A stretch of DNA of 64,000 nucleotides. Origin: Solibacillus cecembensis (GTDB lineage Bacteria; Bacillota; Bacilli; Bacillales_A; Planococcaceae). The notes beneath the pieces are model-generated. The model was not told where the DNA came from and ran no database searches. It saw only the letters and a list, made by a program, of their open reading frames with translations. Both the position numbers and the translations under genes were made by a program. This document shows, one piece after another, positions 19,999-29,749 of this stretch; within the stretch, counting starts at the first letter, position 1, and the number at the start of each line of letters is the position of its first letter. Location: contig NZ_LMBZ01000002.1 of NCBI RefSeq assembly GCF_001439635.1, forward strand, positions 5,891 through 69,890, read 5' to 3'.

Positions 19999-20997
19999 TT
20001 ATTTTTTCAACATTTCCTCACCAAGCAAGCGGTAAGCAGTTAATCTTTGGTCAATGGAATACAGATTGCAGTTAATCATCGCTTCATCAAAACCATATTG
20101 ATTTTGTTCTTCTAAAATTTGTGTTGCGACTTCTTTTGCTGTACCAATGAGCATTAGCGGACGGTTTTTATCTAAAATCGACTTGTCCATTTCTGTCAGT
20201 GGGTAGTCATTTGCTTCCTGTGGTGTAATCGTTGGAAGTAGGCGGCCTTGCATTAAATTTAAGCGCATAATTTGCATCGGCATCGAATTATATTCGGCTT
20301 CTTCCGTTGTTTCGGCAACGCTTACGGCATACGTCGTGATAATTTGTGGCTTCTCCATAAAGTAAGAAGGCTGGAAAGAATCGCGGTACGCATCGAAAAT
20401 AGCCTTTGACATTTGACCGTTAAAAAATTGCGCAAATGAATAACCGATTCCTGCTGCGCCAGCTTGTCGTGCACTTTGACCACTTGATCCGAGTAGCCAA
20501 GCTTGCGGTAACGTCACTTTAAATGGTGTGGCTACGATTTGATCGTAAATCGGTTCACCAGTACTTTTCTCATTCATCAAGTTTAAAATGATTTCTAGTT
20601 TATCATATTGTTCCGTCATTTCCGGTCTACGTCCACTTGCCAGCGCGGTCATAGATGGACCATCTCCACCAGGCGCTCTACCCGCACCGAAATCTATACG
20701 GTTTGGTGCTAATGCCGCTAATGTTTTAAATACTTCAGCTATTTTTAGTGGGGAATAGTGCATCATCATTATCCCGCCCGTGCCTAAGCGGATGCGTTCT
20801 GTTTTTGCCGCTATGTAAGCTGCCGTAATTTCAGGTGCAGAGCTTGCCAGTGACGTTGTATTATGATGTTCTGCAAGCCACATTCTCTCGTAGCCAATTG
20901 CATCTCCAAGCTGTGCAATTTTTACGCTATTTGCCAGTGCCTCTGTGGAAGTCATTCCCTTTGAAACTGGCACTTGGTCTAATATACTTAATTTCAT
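19999..20997 (-). CDS. LLM-class (luciferase-like) flavin-dependent monooxygenase
   Basis: A 332-residue bacterial-luciferase-fold oxidoreductase. It begins MKLSILDQVPVSKGMT, with RMWLAEHHN and GTGGIMMMHYSPLKIAEVFKTL, then FGAGRAPGGDG, all typical of the MsnO8/YwcH-like subgroup. It would use reduced FMN and oxygen; the substrate is unknown. I chose ATG 20997 because GAGGTGGG lies 4 bases upstream; the frame runs to a GTG at 21006. It stands alone. Confidence 0.9.
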   Translation of the reverse strand: MKLSILDQVPVSKGMTSTEALANSVKIAQLGDAIGYERMWLAEHHNTTSLASSAPEITAAYIAAKTERIRLGTGGIMMMHYSPLKIAEVFKTLAALAPNRIDFGAGRAPGGDGPSMTALASGRRPEMTEQYDKLEIILNLMNEKSTGEPIYDQIVATPFKVTLPQAWLLGSSGQSARQAGAAGIGYSFAQFFNGQMSKAIFDAYRDSFQPSYFMEKPQIITTYAVSVAETTEEAEYNSMPMQIMRLNLMQGRLLPTITPQEANDYPLTEMDKSILDKNRPLMLIGTAKEVATQILEEQNQYGFDEAMINCNLYSIDQRLTAYRLLGEEMLKK

Positions 20998-21281
20998 ATT
21001 GCCCACCTCATTTCATACTCTTAAAATACCGAAACTTATGAAGGAAGTAAAATGATTGAACCAACATACCCCTCTCTAGGTTTGTAATAGGCCACTTTAG
21101 CTTAACCAAACAACCTTCAAATCTTTCTGTGAAAGCGAAATACCAATCATTAATAATATATACCACCTTAATCATATACTTTGAATTGAATCCGTACATA
21201 TAGGGGGAGATAGTATAAGCACTAGTTATTATGATTTTCGCAATGGTAGGTCAAGAGACAATACTAAAAGGGGATGTATAA

Positions 21282-22943
21282 ATGGTATGGGATTACGAAT
21301 ATGATGTTGTCGTCGTTGGCTCCGGTGCCTCGGGTTTTTCTGCAGCAATCACAGCAAAAAAAGAAGGGTTACGTACATTATTAATTGAAAAAGAAAAGTA
21401 TTTTGGAGGAGCATCTGCTTTATCAGGTGGTGGTGTATGGATTCCGAATAATAAATATTTAGTTGATGCTGGTGTTGCTGATAGTTTTGAAGAGTCTAAA
21501 TTATATTTAGATTCAACGGTTGGCGATTTAGTGAGTGATAAAATGAAGGAAGTTTATTTGAAACAGGGAATTGAAATGTTGGATTATATGCATAATTTAG
21601 GCCCACATATGAGATTCTCCTATGCAAAAAATTACTCTGACTATTACCCAACACATCCAGGGGGCAAAGGAAAGGGCAGGTCGATCGAGCCCGAAGTGAT
21701 TGATTTGAATAAATTACAAGATTGGAAGACGATGCTTCTTCCACCTACAATGGATACAAAAGGTTTCGTTATGACAGGACAAGATTTTGTTAAAGTGAAT
21801 ATGATTACTAGAACTTGGGCGGGGAAAAGAGCTTCCCTAACACTCGGTTGGCGATTAATTAAGCATAAAGTACTCAAAAAAGATTATGCCTCTTTAGGAA
21901 GAGCTTTAATAGCTCGAATGGCTTTAACTTACAAAAATCTAAACGGTGAAATTTGGCTTGAAGCACCATTTGTTGATTTTATTTATGAAAATGATAAAGT
22001 AACCGGCTTAATCGTAAATAATAAAGGCGAAAAAGTATCAATTAAAATTAATAAAGGCTTAATTTTTGGTTCAGGTGGATTTTCTAGAAATCAAGAAAAG
22101 AGAGAAAAATATCTTCCAAGCCCACAAGATGTAACTTGGACAAGTTCACCAAAAGGTCAAACAGGGGATATTATTGAACCATTTGCAAAACTCAATGCTC
22201 AGTTTGGTTTAATGGACAGAGTTTGGGGTGCACCTACTGTCATTAATCATTTAGGCATGCCGTTTTTCTTAGTGGCTGATCGAGGCATTCCAAATATGAT
22301 TATCGTTGACCAAGACGGAAAAAGGTATATTAATGAACCGACACCTTACCATGAATTCGTTGATAAAATGTATGAACATAATGAAAAAACAGGTGGTAAA
22401 GCGATTACTTCCTGGATTATTTTAGATGCACGAGCTAAGAAAAGGTATATCTTTACCGGATTATTCCCAGGGCAGGATTTCCCTAAAGAATACTACGAAA
22501 ATGGTATTGTTTTAACAGGAAATACAGTCGAAGAATTAGAGAACAAATTAAATATGCCAAAAGGAAATTTAGTAAATACAATGGATCGATTCAATGAATT
22601 TGCTCAAAATAGGAAGGATTTAGACTTCCATAGAGGAGAAATCGCGCATGATCAATATTACGGTGATCCTACGTTACCAAATCCAAATTTACTTGAAATC
22701 AATGCAACTCCTTATTATGCAATGAAAGTTTATCCAGGCGATATCGGTACTAAGGGTGGAGTAGTGACGGATGAGTGGGCAAGGGTCGTAAAAGAAGACG
22801 GAACCGTATTTGATAATGTATACGCTTGTGGTAACTGTTCAGCATCAATCATGGGGCAATCTTATCCAGGACCAGGAGCAACATTAGGACCGGGTATGAC
22901 TTTTGGTTACTTAGCCTCCATGCACTGTAAGGATAAAACCTAA
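21282..22943 (+). CDS. FAD-dependent oxidoreductase of the 3-ketosteroid dehydrogenase/fumarate reductase family
   Basis: A 553-residue flavoprotein. It opens with YDVVVVGSGASGFSAAITAKK (FAD ADP-binding fold) and GGASALSGGGVWIPNN, and closes with ACGNCSASIMGQSYPGPGAT followed by LGPGMTFGYLA, the C-terminal FAD/substrate signature of KstD-like enzymes. Such enzymes introduce or reduce double bonds next to ketones in steroids and other cyclic ketones. No steroid catabolism genes are nearby, so the substrate is open. It has an AAAAGGGGATG ribosome binding site and its own terminator. Confidence 0.88.
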   Translation: MVWDYEYDVVVVGSGASGFSAAITAKKEGLRTLLIEKEKYFGGASALSGGGVWIPNNKYLVDAGVADSFEESKLYLDSTVGDLVSDKMKEVYLKQGIEMLDYMHNLGPHMRFSYAKNYSDYYPTHPGGKGKGRSIEPEVIDLNKLQDWKTMLLPPTMDTKGFVMTGQDFVKVNMITRTWAGKRASLTLGWRLIKHKVLKKDYASLGRALIARMALTYKNLNGEIWLEAPFVDFIYENDKVTGLIVNNKGEKVSIKINKGLIFGSGGFSRNQEKREKYLPSPQDVTWTSSPKGQTGDIIEPFAKLNAQFGLMDRVWGAPTVINHLGMPFFLVADRGIPNMIIVDQDGKRYINEPTPYHEFVDKMYEHNEKTGGKAITSWIILDARAKKRYIFTGLFPGQDFPKEYYENGIVLTGNTVEELENKLNMPKGNLVNTMDRFNEFAQNRKDLDFHRGEIAHDQYYGDPTLPNPNLLEINATPYYAMKVYPGDIGTKGGVVTDEWARVVKEDGTVFDNVYACGNCSASIMGQSYPGPGATLGPGMTFGYLASMHCKDKT

Positions 22944-22974
22944 AAGACCTTTCTTTAATAATATTTATTGTGTC

Positions 22975-23020
22975 GACAAAAGCGTTTGGACGCATACAAT
23001 TTCAAATGCTTTTGTCATTT
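22975..23020 (+). terminator. Intrinsic terminator
   Basis: GACAAAAGCGTTTG pairs with CAAATGCTTTTGTC around a 14-nt loop, then ATTTTC. Confidence 0.75.
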
Positions 23021-23187
23021 TCAGAAATTTATTTTGTGGAAGAAGATTTATAAATTCTCTTGATGTAGATGCTATGATTGCCATATGAAATTTTTTCAAC
23101 GGATATAAGCGTATTACAGTGTAGTGTGCGATAGTGTACTTTCTCTACAGAGTAAAGCGTCCTACGGTAGACTTAGCATCTTTTAAG

Positions 23188-24588
23188 TTAACATTCTTGA
23201 AAAATCACTTTTACAATTGTTTTCACATTAGGTATTGAAGAAAAAGATAACTCTGCATGATGTTTCTTAGCAATCTGCTCACATAATGCGAGTCCCAATC
23301 CATTTCCACCTTCATGTCTACTTCTTGACTTATCTACTCTATAAAATGCTTCTGTCACCTGAAGGAGTTGCTTCTCTGTCATTCCTTTTCCATTGTCTTC
23401 CACTTCAATGGTTTTTTTTTCATTTTTAAAATAAGCCCTCATCGTAATTTTACCTTTTGTGCTACATGCCTTTATTGCATTATCTACTAAGTTCACAACC
23501 ATACTTTCTAATAAATCTTTATTTCCATTTATTTCTTTCAACTCATTATAATAAACTAATTCTATTTCTTTTTCTTTGAGCTTACTATTTTCGGTTTGAT
23601 GAACTTTTTTAAACAACTGTTCTATATCGATTGATACCATTTCAATTTCTTTTTCTTCTCGTATTATTACCAGTTCCAATAAACTTTCCGAAATATTTTT
23701 TAACCTTGTACTCTCTGATAAAATGTAATTGGTTGCAGCAAACTTATCTTCCTCACTTAAATGCGTCTTCTGCATATATTCAGCGTATCCATAGATTGCA
23801 GTTAATGGGGTTCTTAATTCATGTGCCAGATCATCAATCAATCTCTGTCTCTCTCTCGCATGGTTCTCAAGCTCTTCCATCTGATATTGAATTTTGTCCG
23901 CCATCGTATTAAAACTTTGTACAACCTCTGCGATTTCTTTGCCACCCCTAATCTCTAGCTTTTCTTTGTATTCACCATTGGCAATCTTATTTGAGATGCT
24001 TGAAATTCTTTCTAGTGGTTTAAATAGATATTCTAATAAAATAAACAAGCATACACTTAAAATTACTGAAAATAATATACTTGCAATAAATAAAGAATTA
24101 TTTCTCTTATCCCACTCATTAACTATATCTGTAATGTCTGCGTAATAGATTAATGCATATTGGTTAAATTGCTCTGGTAAGTTTCCAGATATTTGTATGT
24201 ATTTCCTTTCATTTAGTGTCACAACCTGTACTTCCGTTATATCTTTTTCTTTATTTGTTTCTTTATCACTTAATGTTGCTTCTACGGGTAAACTGGAATA
24301 TATTTCTGATTTATCTTTATAAATTTGTAAATAAATTTTTTGAACTTCATAATGCTTTTTATACGAATCATAAGAATGAGCAATAGCATCATCTATTTCA
24401 TAACCTCTATTTTTCATAGCCAATATGTCTTTAGTCATACTATTTACTAAAAAATAATGTTCTCTAAGATAGCTCCCCTTAATGCCTGAAAGGTTATGTT
24501 TTGTATTATTAATACAAAATAACATAATCCCAACATTAATAAACAATAGAAATAATATCAAAGTCCATATATATGCTTTATTTTTCAT
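23188..24588 (-). CDS. Two-component sensor histidine kinase with HAMP
   Basis: A 466-residue membrane kinase: TM1 ~7-27, an extracellular sensor of ~130 residues without clear homology, TM2 ~160-182, HAMP ~183-235, HisKA with phospho-acceptor His near 255 in DLAHELRTPLTAIYGY, and HATPase with N box VVNLVDNAIKAC, G1 box DNGKGM and G2 GGNGLGLALC. The start at 24588 is 1 base past the regulator stop, and its AGAGGTG ribosome binding site is inside the regulator's last codons, so translation is coupled. The stimulus is unknown. Confidence 0.93.
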   Translation of the reverse strand: MKNKAYIWTLILFLLFINVGIMLFCINNTKHNLSGIKGSYLREHYFLVNSMTKDILAMKNRGYEIDDAIAHSYDSYKKHYEVQKIYLQIYKDKSEIYSSLPVEATLSDKETNKEKDITEVQVVTLNERKYIQISGNLPEQFNQYALIYYADITDIVNEWDKRNNSLFIASILFSVILSVCLFILLEYLFKPLERISSISNKIANGEYKEKLEIRGGKEIAEVVQSFNTMADKIQYQMEELENHARERQRLIDDLAHELRTPLTAIYGYAEYMQKTHLSEEDKFAATNYILSESTRLKNISESLLELVIIREEKEIEMVSIDIEQLFKKVHQTENSKLKEKEIELVYYNELKEINGNKDLLESMVVNLVDNAIKACSTKGKITMRAYFKNEKKTIEVEDNGKGMTEKQLLQVTEAFYRVDKSRSRHEGGNGLGLALCEQIAKKHHAELSFSSIPNVKTIVKVIFQEC

Positions 24589-24589
24589 G

Positions 24590-25237
24590 CTACACCTCTA
24601 ACCGATAACCTAGTTTATACACGGTTACAATTCGTTTTTCCAAACCCAACTTTTTTCTAAGCTTCTGAATATGTACATCTACCGTTCTTGTTTCTCCAAT
24701 GTAATCATATCCCCATACTAATTCTAAAAGCTTCTCTCTTGATAAAGCAATGTTTCTATTTCTTATAAGTATCTCTAGTAACTCAAATTCCTTAGGTGTA
24801 TATTCAATTACTTTCTCATCCAAAAAAAGTCTTCTACTATGGAATTCAACCCTAACGTTATCGATTACAAATGTATCTTCATCCTTCTTGGTTCTTCTTA
24901 AGATAGCTTCTACTCTTGCAAAAAGTTCTAACATTTCAAAGGGCTTTGTCAGATAATCATCTGCTCCCATGACAAGTCCTTTTACCCGATCCTCAACGCT
25001 TTGTTTAGCTGTTAAAAGAATAGTAGGGGTACCTTTTACTTGTTTTAATACCTCAAATCCATCCATTTCAGGTAACATAATGTCTAATACAATTAAATCA
25101 AAACTTTTATTTTTCACCATTTTTATGGCTGTTTCACCATCCATAGCAAAAGAGCACGTATGCCCAACCAAGTTTAAGTTTCTCCTTATTAATTCATTAA
25201 TTGCCTCTTCATCTTCTACTACTAGAATATCTGCCAT
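24590..25237 (-). CDS. OmpR/PhoB-family response regulator
   Basis: A 215-residue regulator. Receiver domain: acidic pocket VVEDEE, phospho-acceptor Asp52 in IVLDIMLPEMDG, switch Thr in TILLTAKQS, Lys in DDYLTKPFE. Winged-helix DNA-binding domain: YTPKEFELLEILIRN and the C-terminal TRTVDVHIQKLRKKLG. I chose ATG 25237 (GAGGTGA 5-8 bases upstream) over the GTG at 25246. It is cotranscribed with the kinase. Divergent from it is an exported PepSY-like protein; OmpR-type direct repeats occur upstream of the ABC operon at 26.8 kb, both candidate targets. Confidence 0.93.
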   Translation of the reverse strand: MADILVVEDEEAINELIRRNLNLVGHTCSFAMDGETAIKMVKNKSFDLIVLDIMLPEMDGFEVLKQVKGTPTILLTAKQSVEDRVKGLVMGADDYLTKPFEMLELFARVEAILRRTKKDEDTFVIDNVRVEFHSRRLFLDEKVIEYTPKEFELLEILIRNRNIALSREKLLELVWGYDYIGETRTVDVHIQKLRKKLGLEKRIVTVYKLGYRLEV

Positions 25238-25472
25238 GCTTTTCACCTCATCATATTAAATAACTAATATCCTTTTATACTTGAAATTTGAATTTATATA
25301 GACTATCCTATTTCAAAATGTACGAAAATTTCCCTTATTATCTCACATTGAAATCGAAATTTTAACATTGTCCATTTATTTTACAACTCTATAACAACTT
25401 TATTATAGAACCCATATATTTTGTTGTTATTTTTATATTGTTCCAAAATAAAATTACAAGGAGGACAATAAA

Positions 25473-26288
25473 ATGTCTCGAAAATCATTACTTCTAAGTA
25501 GTGTCGCAAAAAACAGTTTCAAAGGTGTTATAATTACTACTTTTATAGGTGCCGCGTCCCTTGTGTGCACACAAGCCATAGTAGCTAGCGAACTAGAAAC
25601 GGTTACCAAAGTTCCTACTACTTACAATGTCTCTGAACTTTCCTACTTAGTGGATAGACAAATTCCTACTAACTATGTAAAAGCAAATTATGAGGCTATC
25701 TATTCCCCTAATACTCAAAGTAAAACACCAAATTCTAAAGATTTATCTATACAAGAAGCTGCTGAAATAGCTGCCCAAGAAATATTTAAATTTTCTGGGG
25801 AAAAGCTTGATAATCAAACGCTTCAAATGTCCTATTTCAATTACCCACAAGCTAGTAGGCCTTATTCTATATGGCAGGCTAGTGTAGAAATTACACCTTC
25901 CTATCTTCTACAAGTTGATATTAATGGAAGTACAGGTGAACTCATTCGTGTCACATTCGCTGGTGGTCCTAATATAGACACCAAATTTGATATTGATGCA
26001 CCTTCAACGACTGAACTGATAAAAGAACGACTCGCTAAGGTTAGTAATCAATTTAACCCCGACATTGATGACTCATATGCAAAAGTCCGAGATCTTGTCA
26101 TCAAAGCAGGTTATATAGCTGAACCTATTAAATCTATAACATATCAGTATCTATCTGCTGATGCATTCGCAGTAGTTGCACATACCTTTGATGTCACAAC
26201 TGCTTCTAATAAAATCCATCGTTTTTCACTTTCTGAAGACCTTACACAACTGAGAGACTATCAAGTTTTAGGAACGGTAAATGAATAA
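25473..26288 (+). CDS. Exported PepSY-like protein of unknown function
   Basis: A 271-residue protein with an N-terminal signal or anchor (residues ~17-40, ending near AIVAS). A region at ~90-165 (IQEAAEIAAQEIFKFSG, then YSIWQASVEI and LLQVDINGSTGELIRV) has the helix plus beta-sheet pattern and the 'D.xTGE' turn of PepSY-type domains; this is pattern recognition, not a firm match. PepSY domains often inhibit proteases or accompany sensor kinases. It is divergent from the two-component genes, with 235 bp between, so it may belong to the same stimulus. Ribosome binding site AAGGAGGAC. Confidence 0.6.
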   Translation: MSRKSLLLSSVAKNSFKGVIITTFIGAASLVCTQAIVASELETVTKVPTTYNVSELSYLVDRQIPTNYVKANYEAIYSPNTQSKTPNSKDLSIQEAAEIAAQEIFKFSGEKLDNQTLQMSYFNYPQASRPYSIWQASVEITPSYLLQVDINGSTGELIRVTFAGGPNIDTKFDIDAPSTTELIKERLAKVSNQFNPDIDDSYAKVRDLVIKAGYIAEPIKSITYQYLSADAFAVVAHTFDVTTASNKIHRFSLSEDLTQLRDYQVLGTVNE

Positions 26289-26350
26289 TTTTGCAACTAT
26301 AAATTCATGAATTCTTGATGTGGAATCCCTGTAGATATGGATGTTACGCC

Positions 26351-26390
26351 AGAAAAGCTGTATACCTAAAAGGTATACAGCTTTTCTATT
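26351..26390 (+). terminator. Intrinsic terminator
   Basis: AGAAAAGCTGTATACCT pairs perfectly with AGGTATACAGCTTTTCT around three bases, a very stable hairpin after the PepSY-like gene. Confidence 0.85.
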
Positions 26391-26759
26391 TAATAACAGT
26401 TATATATAATACGCCTCATCGAAATAAGTCCAAGTGAGATTTTTTATCTTAAATGAAATGCTCCCATGTTTTATTGGCCAGTATTAAACTTTTTAAGTCA
26501 AATATTCACATTTAGTAATACGGAAATGTATAGACAATTATTTGTTCTATAATTTTTTGAAATGTGGTGTACATTTTGGAAAAGCGAATATATGGCACGA
26601 CCCTTCAGTTACTAGTACTCTCTGCAGTAAATCACGTGGGATGTGGATATTTAATTCACCATTTCCACATGTAGCGTTCGTGAATACGATAGATAATAAA
26701 GCCTTTATTATACCAAAAAAAGGTTTTTTAGTTCATTTACACAAATATTCTTTGTTCAC
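26391..26759. other. Intergenic region, no supported gene
   Basis: A short open frame at 26542-26763 lacks a ribosome binding site and family resemblance, so I treat the stretch as non-coding. It leads into phased repeats at 26760. Confidence 0.4.
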
Positions 26760-26806
26760 TTAAGAATATCTTAAGAATATCTAAAGAAATTAAGTAGGCT
26801 TATATT
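26760..26806 (+). promoter_or_regulatory. 11-bp phased direct repeats before a -10-like box
   Basis: TTAAGAATATC occurs twice head-to-tail (26760-26781) followed by a weaker third unit (TAAAGAAATTA), giving an 11-bp period, then TATATT at 26801-26806. OmpR/PhoB-family regulators typically bind direct repeats with this phasing near the -35 region. Regulation of the ABC operon by the nearby regulator is inference. Confidence 0.45.
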
Positions 26807-26861
26807 AAGATTCATTCGATAATCTTAGTAGGTGAAAGAGAAAACGATTGGAGCGGAAATC

Positions 26862-27551
26862 ATGATTGAGTTACGTAATGTCACAAAAAAATACGGGAAG
26901 AAAGTTATATTAGACGATGTAAGTATTACCTTTAAAAAAGGTAAAATTAGTTGTTTATTAGGATTAAATGGAGTAGGGAAAAGTACGACGATGAAATCCA
27001 TTATGCGTCTAGTGCCGATTAGCAAAGGTGAAATATTAGTTGATGGCCAGCGAGTTAGCGAAAAGAACATTGATAAAATTGCTTTTCTAGCGGATATTCC
27101 AACACATGAAATTAGTTGGACAGTAGAGGAAAATTTACGATTTGCAGAAATTTATTATGATACGTTCGATTTTGAAAAAGCAAAGCGTATGGTTGAGTTC
27201 TTTAAACTGCCCAAAGAAAAAAAGCTGAAAGAATTATCTAAAGGAAATTTAGCACGTTTTACAATTATTATAGGACTTAGTCAAAATGCGCCGTATGTAT
27301 TAATGGATGAGCCATTTAGTGGTTTGGATTTATTTTCCAGAGAAGCGTTTATTGCAGCCCTAAAATCCGATTTTATGATAGAAGGTCAAACAATCATTAT
27401 TACTACACACGAAATTGATGAAATCGAGGGTATTGCAGATGATGTCATTTTACTTGAAGAGGGAAAAGTATTGTGTACGTTTAGCAAGCAAGATGCTTTA
27501 GCAGAAGGATTAACTGTAGTCGATAAAATGAGAAAAATTTATAGAGGATAA
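26862..27551 (+). CDS. ABC transporter ATP-binding protein
   Basis: A 229-residue ATPase: Walker A GLNGVGKSTT, Q-loop region, signature as LSKGNLARFT (an altered LSGGQ, as in YtrB/EcsA-like exporters), Walker B YVLMDEP and H-loop TTHEIDE. I chose ATG 26862, which has GGAGCGG 4 bases upstream, over the GTG at 26832. It forms an operon with the permease (12-bp gap) and an exported protein. The family exports drugs, lipids or peptides; the substrate is unknown. Confidence 0.9.
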   Translation: MIELRNVTKKYGKKVILDDVSITFKKGKISCLLGLNGVGKSTTMKSIMRLVPISKGEILVDGQRVSEKNIDKIAFLADIPTHEISWTVEENLRFAEIYYDTFDFEKAKRMVEFFKLPKEKKLKELSKGNLARFTIIIGLSQNAPYVLMDEPFSGLDLFSREAFIAALKSDFMIEGQTIIITTHEIDEIEGIADDVILLEEGKVLCTFSKQDALAEGLTVVDKMRKIYRG

Positions 27552-27563
27552 AGGTGTACGGGT

Positions 27564-28376
27564 ATGAAATTCTTAACGTTTGTTGAAATAGATTTACGTA
27601 AAATCTTTCCGTTTCTATTAGGAATGTACGTAATAGCAATAGTAGGCTTTCAAGGTATTTTTGCAAAGCTAGCATCCAATATAAATGGAAAAATTGTTCA
27701 AAGCGCAGCAGAAAGCGGAACAACATTGGATGAATATTTAAAAACGATAGATAAAATGAGCTTTCTTTCTATTATTGATTCAAATCCACTTCCACTAGTT
27801 ATGCTAATTTTTGTGGGACTGGCGTTAATTTTATTTGGATTTTATTTATGGTATAAAGAGTGGTTTGGCGCATCTAAGCGTATTTACACACTGTTGAGCA
27901 TTAAAGGAAGTCGTTTCCGTATTTTTACAAGTAAATTAGTAGCTTTCTTGTTTATTTTTGTAACGTTCTATGGAATTGTTTTACTAAATTTATTTTTAAG
28001 CAGTTTTTTAGTAAAGTTCATACTACCAGATCAAATTATTGCAAGTGATCTTGTTCAGAACTATATTCTTCATTCACAGCTTTTACCGTTTGTAATACCA
28101 GTTAGTGGAGGAAGCTTGTTATTTAACATAGCCTTCCTAATTATGATGTTTTCAATCCTTTCAGTGTTCGTATTATGGGATCGCTCAAAGCGAATATGGG
28201 GAATGATTGGCGGCTTTATTTTTATGGGAAGCACAGTAGCTGTATTCTTCTATTTAAACACTTTAGATCTATACACCTCTGAAAAAACAATAGTTAATTG
28301 GGCATTCACACTCTGTGTTTTAGCAATAAGCACAAGTTTTAGTCACTATTTATTAAAAAAGAAAGTTTCAATATAA
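27564..28376 (+). CDS. ABC transporter permease, six TM segments
   Basis: A 270-residue membrane protein with about six hydrophobic segments (near 14-32, 75-97, 118-145, 175-200, 210-232, 240-262) and a soluble loop at ~35-70. The layout fits ABC-2-type exporters. It is paired with the ATPase directly upstream. Its own sequence is not diagnostic of substrate. Confidence 0.8.
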   Translation: MKFLTFVEIDLRKIFPFLLGMYVIAIVGFQGIFAKLASNINGKIVQSAAESGTTLDEYLKTIDKMSFLSIIDSNPLPLVMLIFVGLALILFGFYLWYKEWFGASKRIYTLLSIKGSRFRIFTSKLVAFLFIFVTFYGIVLLNLFLSSFLVKFILPDQIIASDLVQNYILHSQLLPFVIPVSGGSLLFNIAFLIMMFSILSVFVLWDRSKRIWGMIGGFIFMGSTVAVFFYLNTLDLYTSEKTIVNWAFTLCVLAISTSFSHYLLKKKVSI

Positions 28377-28389
28377 TAGGAGAGAAATC

Positions 28390-29502
28390 ATGAAATTTAC
28401 TAGAATTATTACATTATCACTTATTAGTGCATTATCCATTGGAACGTTAATTGGCGTAGCAGAAGTAAATAAAGTACCAGTCGATCGTAATTTTGAGATA
28501 AAAGATGAAAAAGGAAATCGTGAAGCTTTGCAATCGGTCGCTTTTGAAAGTGTCATTAAAGTTGATAATAATAAGTTCGAAAAAGTCATTTTAACAAAAG
28601 ATGATGTTGAATTTAAAGATACGAAATATGACATATTGCATGGCGTCGGCGAAAAAGTTCTAAACAATAAAGACATGTATCGAGGAATGAACTATGCATC
28701 AGAGTATGAAAATAGTGAGTTTACGATGATTGCCGCTTTTAATACTAATTTTCCATATGGCTCAAATGAAGCGTATGTAACGATTGCAAAAAAAGATAAA
28801 AAAACAAATCAACTTCAAAAAGAAAAGATAACTGTACCTGGAATTACGACCAATATGCTTATTACGGAAGAAAAATTATTTGAACATAATGATTCGATCT
28901 ATTACAGTGCTGTCTTACAAAGTATGAATGGTTCTGTGGGTCCAATTTTAAAAATCTATCAAATTCAGAGTAATTTACAACTAAAAGATGTTATGAATGT
29001 TGATTTATCGTTACCAGGAGATTATACAGATGTAAGTAGATTGGTGACTGATGGAGATACTTTATTTATGATTTTATCAGATCAACAAGAAAAAAAACTC
29101 ATGGAAATCAATTTAGATACAAACAAACATGTTAAACACGATATACCAGAGTTTTCAAAGGATGATCCGTATATTCAAATGTTTAGAGTAGATGAAAACT
29201 ATTTTTATATGAATGTTGATAGTTCAATGTTTGTCATCGATAAGAATACGTACAAACAAGTTAATCAAAAAGTGATGCAGCCGAGTTTTATTTCAAAATA
29301 TGATTATGTTTCTCCTGTAGATCAAACAGAGAGTGATGAAACTTTGTATGTAATTTATGAAGGATATAAAAATAATATTAGCGATATGTATGTTGTAGCA
29401 TATCATGCTGCAACTGGTGATATTTTATATGAAGGAAAGCTTCCTAGCACGGTAAATCGTGGCGTGTCAGCATATAAATTCTTAAAGGAATCAAATTCAT
29501 AA
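28390..29502 (+). CDS. Exported protein, third gene of the ABC operon
   Basis: A 370-residue protein with an N-terminal signal/anchor (residues 1-22) and a beta-rich extracellular part. I do not recognise a domain; the spacing of strands (YSAVLQSMNGSVGP, TLFMILSDQQEKKL, YFYMNVDSSMFVID, LYVIYEGYKN) resembles a beta-propeller, which is inference. It follows the permease by 13 bp with GGAGAGA as ribosome binding site, so it is probably a component or accessory of the transporter. No lipobox cysteine is present. Confidence 0.7.
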   Translation: MKFTRIITLSLISALSIGTLIGVAEVNKVPVDRNFEIKDEKGNREALQSVAFESVIKVDNNKFEKVILTKDDVEFKDTKYDILHGVGEKVLNNKDMYRGMNYASEYENSEFTMIAAFNTNFPYGSNEAYVTIAKKDKKTNQLQKEKITVPGITTNMLITEEKLFEHNDSIYYSAVLQSMNGSVGPILKIYQIQSNLQLKDVMNVDLSLPGDYTDVSRLVTDGDTLFMILSDQQEKKLMEINLDTNKHVKHDIPEFSKDDPYIQMFRVDENYFYMNVDSSMFVIDKNTYKQVNQKVMQPSFISKYDYVSPVDQTESDETLYVIYEGYKNNISDMYVVAYHAATGDILYEGKLPSTVNRGVSAYKFLKESNS

Positions 29503-29558
29503 TCAAGACCCAATGTTCCAATAGGATTTATGAACAGGGAGAACATACAAAGATTAGT

Positions 29559-29593
29559 AGTGCAGACCAAGGCAATGGTTTGCACTATTTTTC
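29559..29593 (+). terminator. Intrinsic terminator
   Basis: AGTGCAGACC pairs with GGTTTGCACT around an 8-nt loop and ends in ATTTTTC; it closes the ABC operon. Confidence 0.75.
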
Positions 29594-29694
29594 TGTTATC
29601 CCTGTATCTTTTTTTATGTGGTAAATATACGGGCAAGAATTTGTTACATTTTATTTTTAAAAGTCATGTACATAATGAAATAATGCGCATATAT

Positions 29695-29728
29695 TTTCCT
29701 TAAAGAAACTTTTATTCCTTAACGAAAG
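29695..29728 (+). promoter_or_regulatory. Two tandem MntR-like operators upstream of the Nramp gene
   Basis: TTTCCTTAAAGAAAC (29695-29709) and ATTCCTTAACGAAAG (29714-29728) are near-identical imperfect palindromes spaced 19 bp, ending 22 bases before the ATG. Their TTTC-N-GAAA form resembles the manganese repressor MntR site. They are placed to block transcription of the transporter gene. MntR itself is not in the window. Confidence 0.55.
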
Positions 29729-29749
29729 TTTAAAATAGGAGATGGTCTC

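Noticed and set aside
26542..26763. 73-codon open frame
   Set aside because: No ribosome binding site, no recognisable fold, and composition like the surrounding non-coding DNA.
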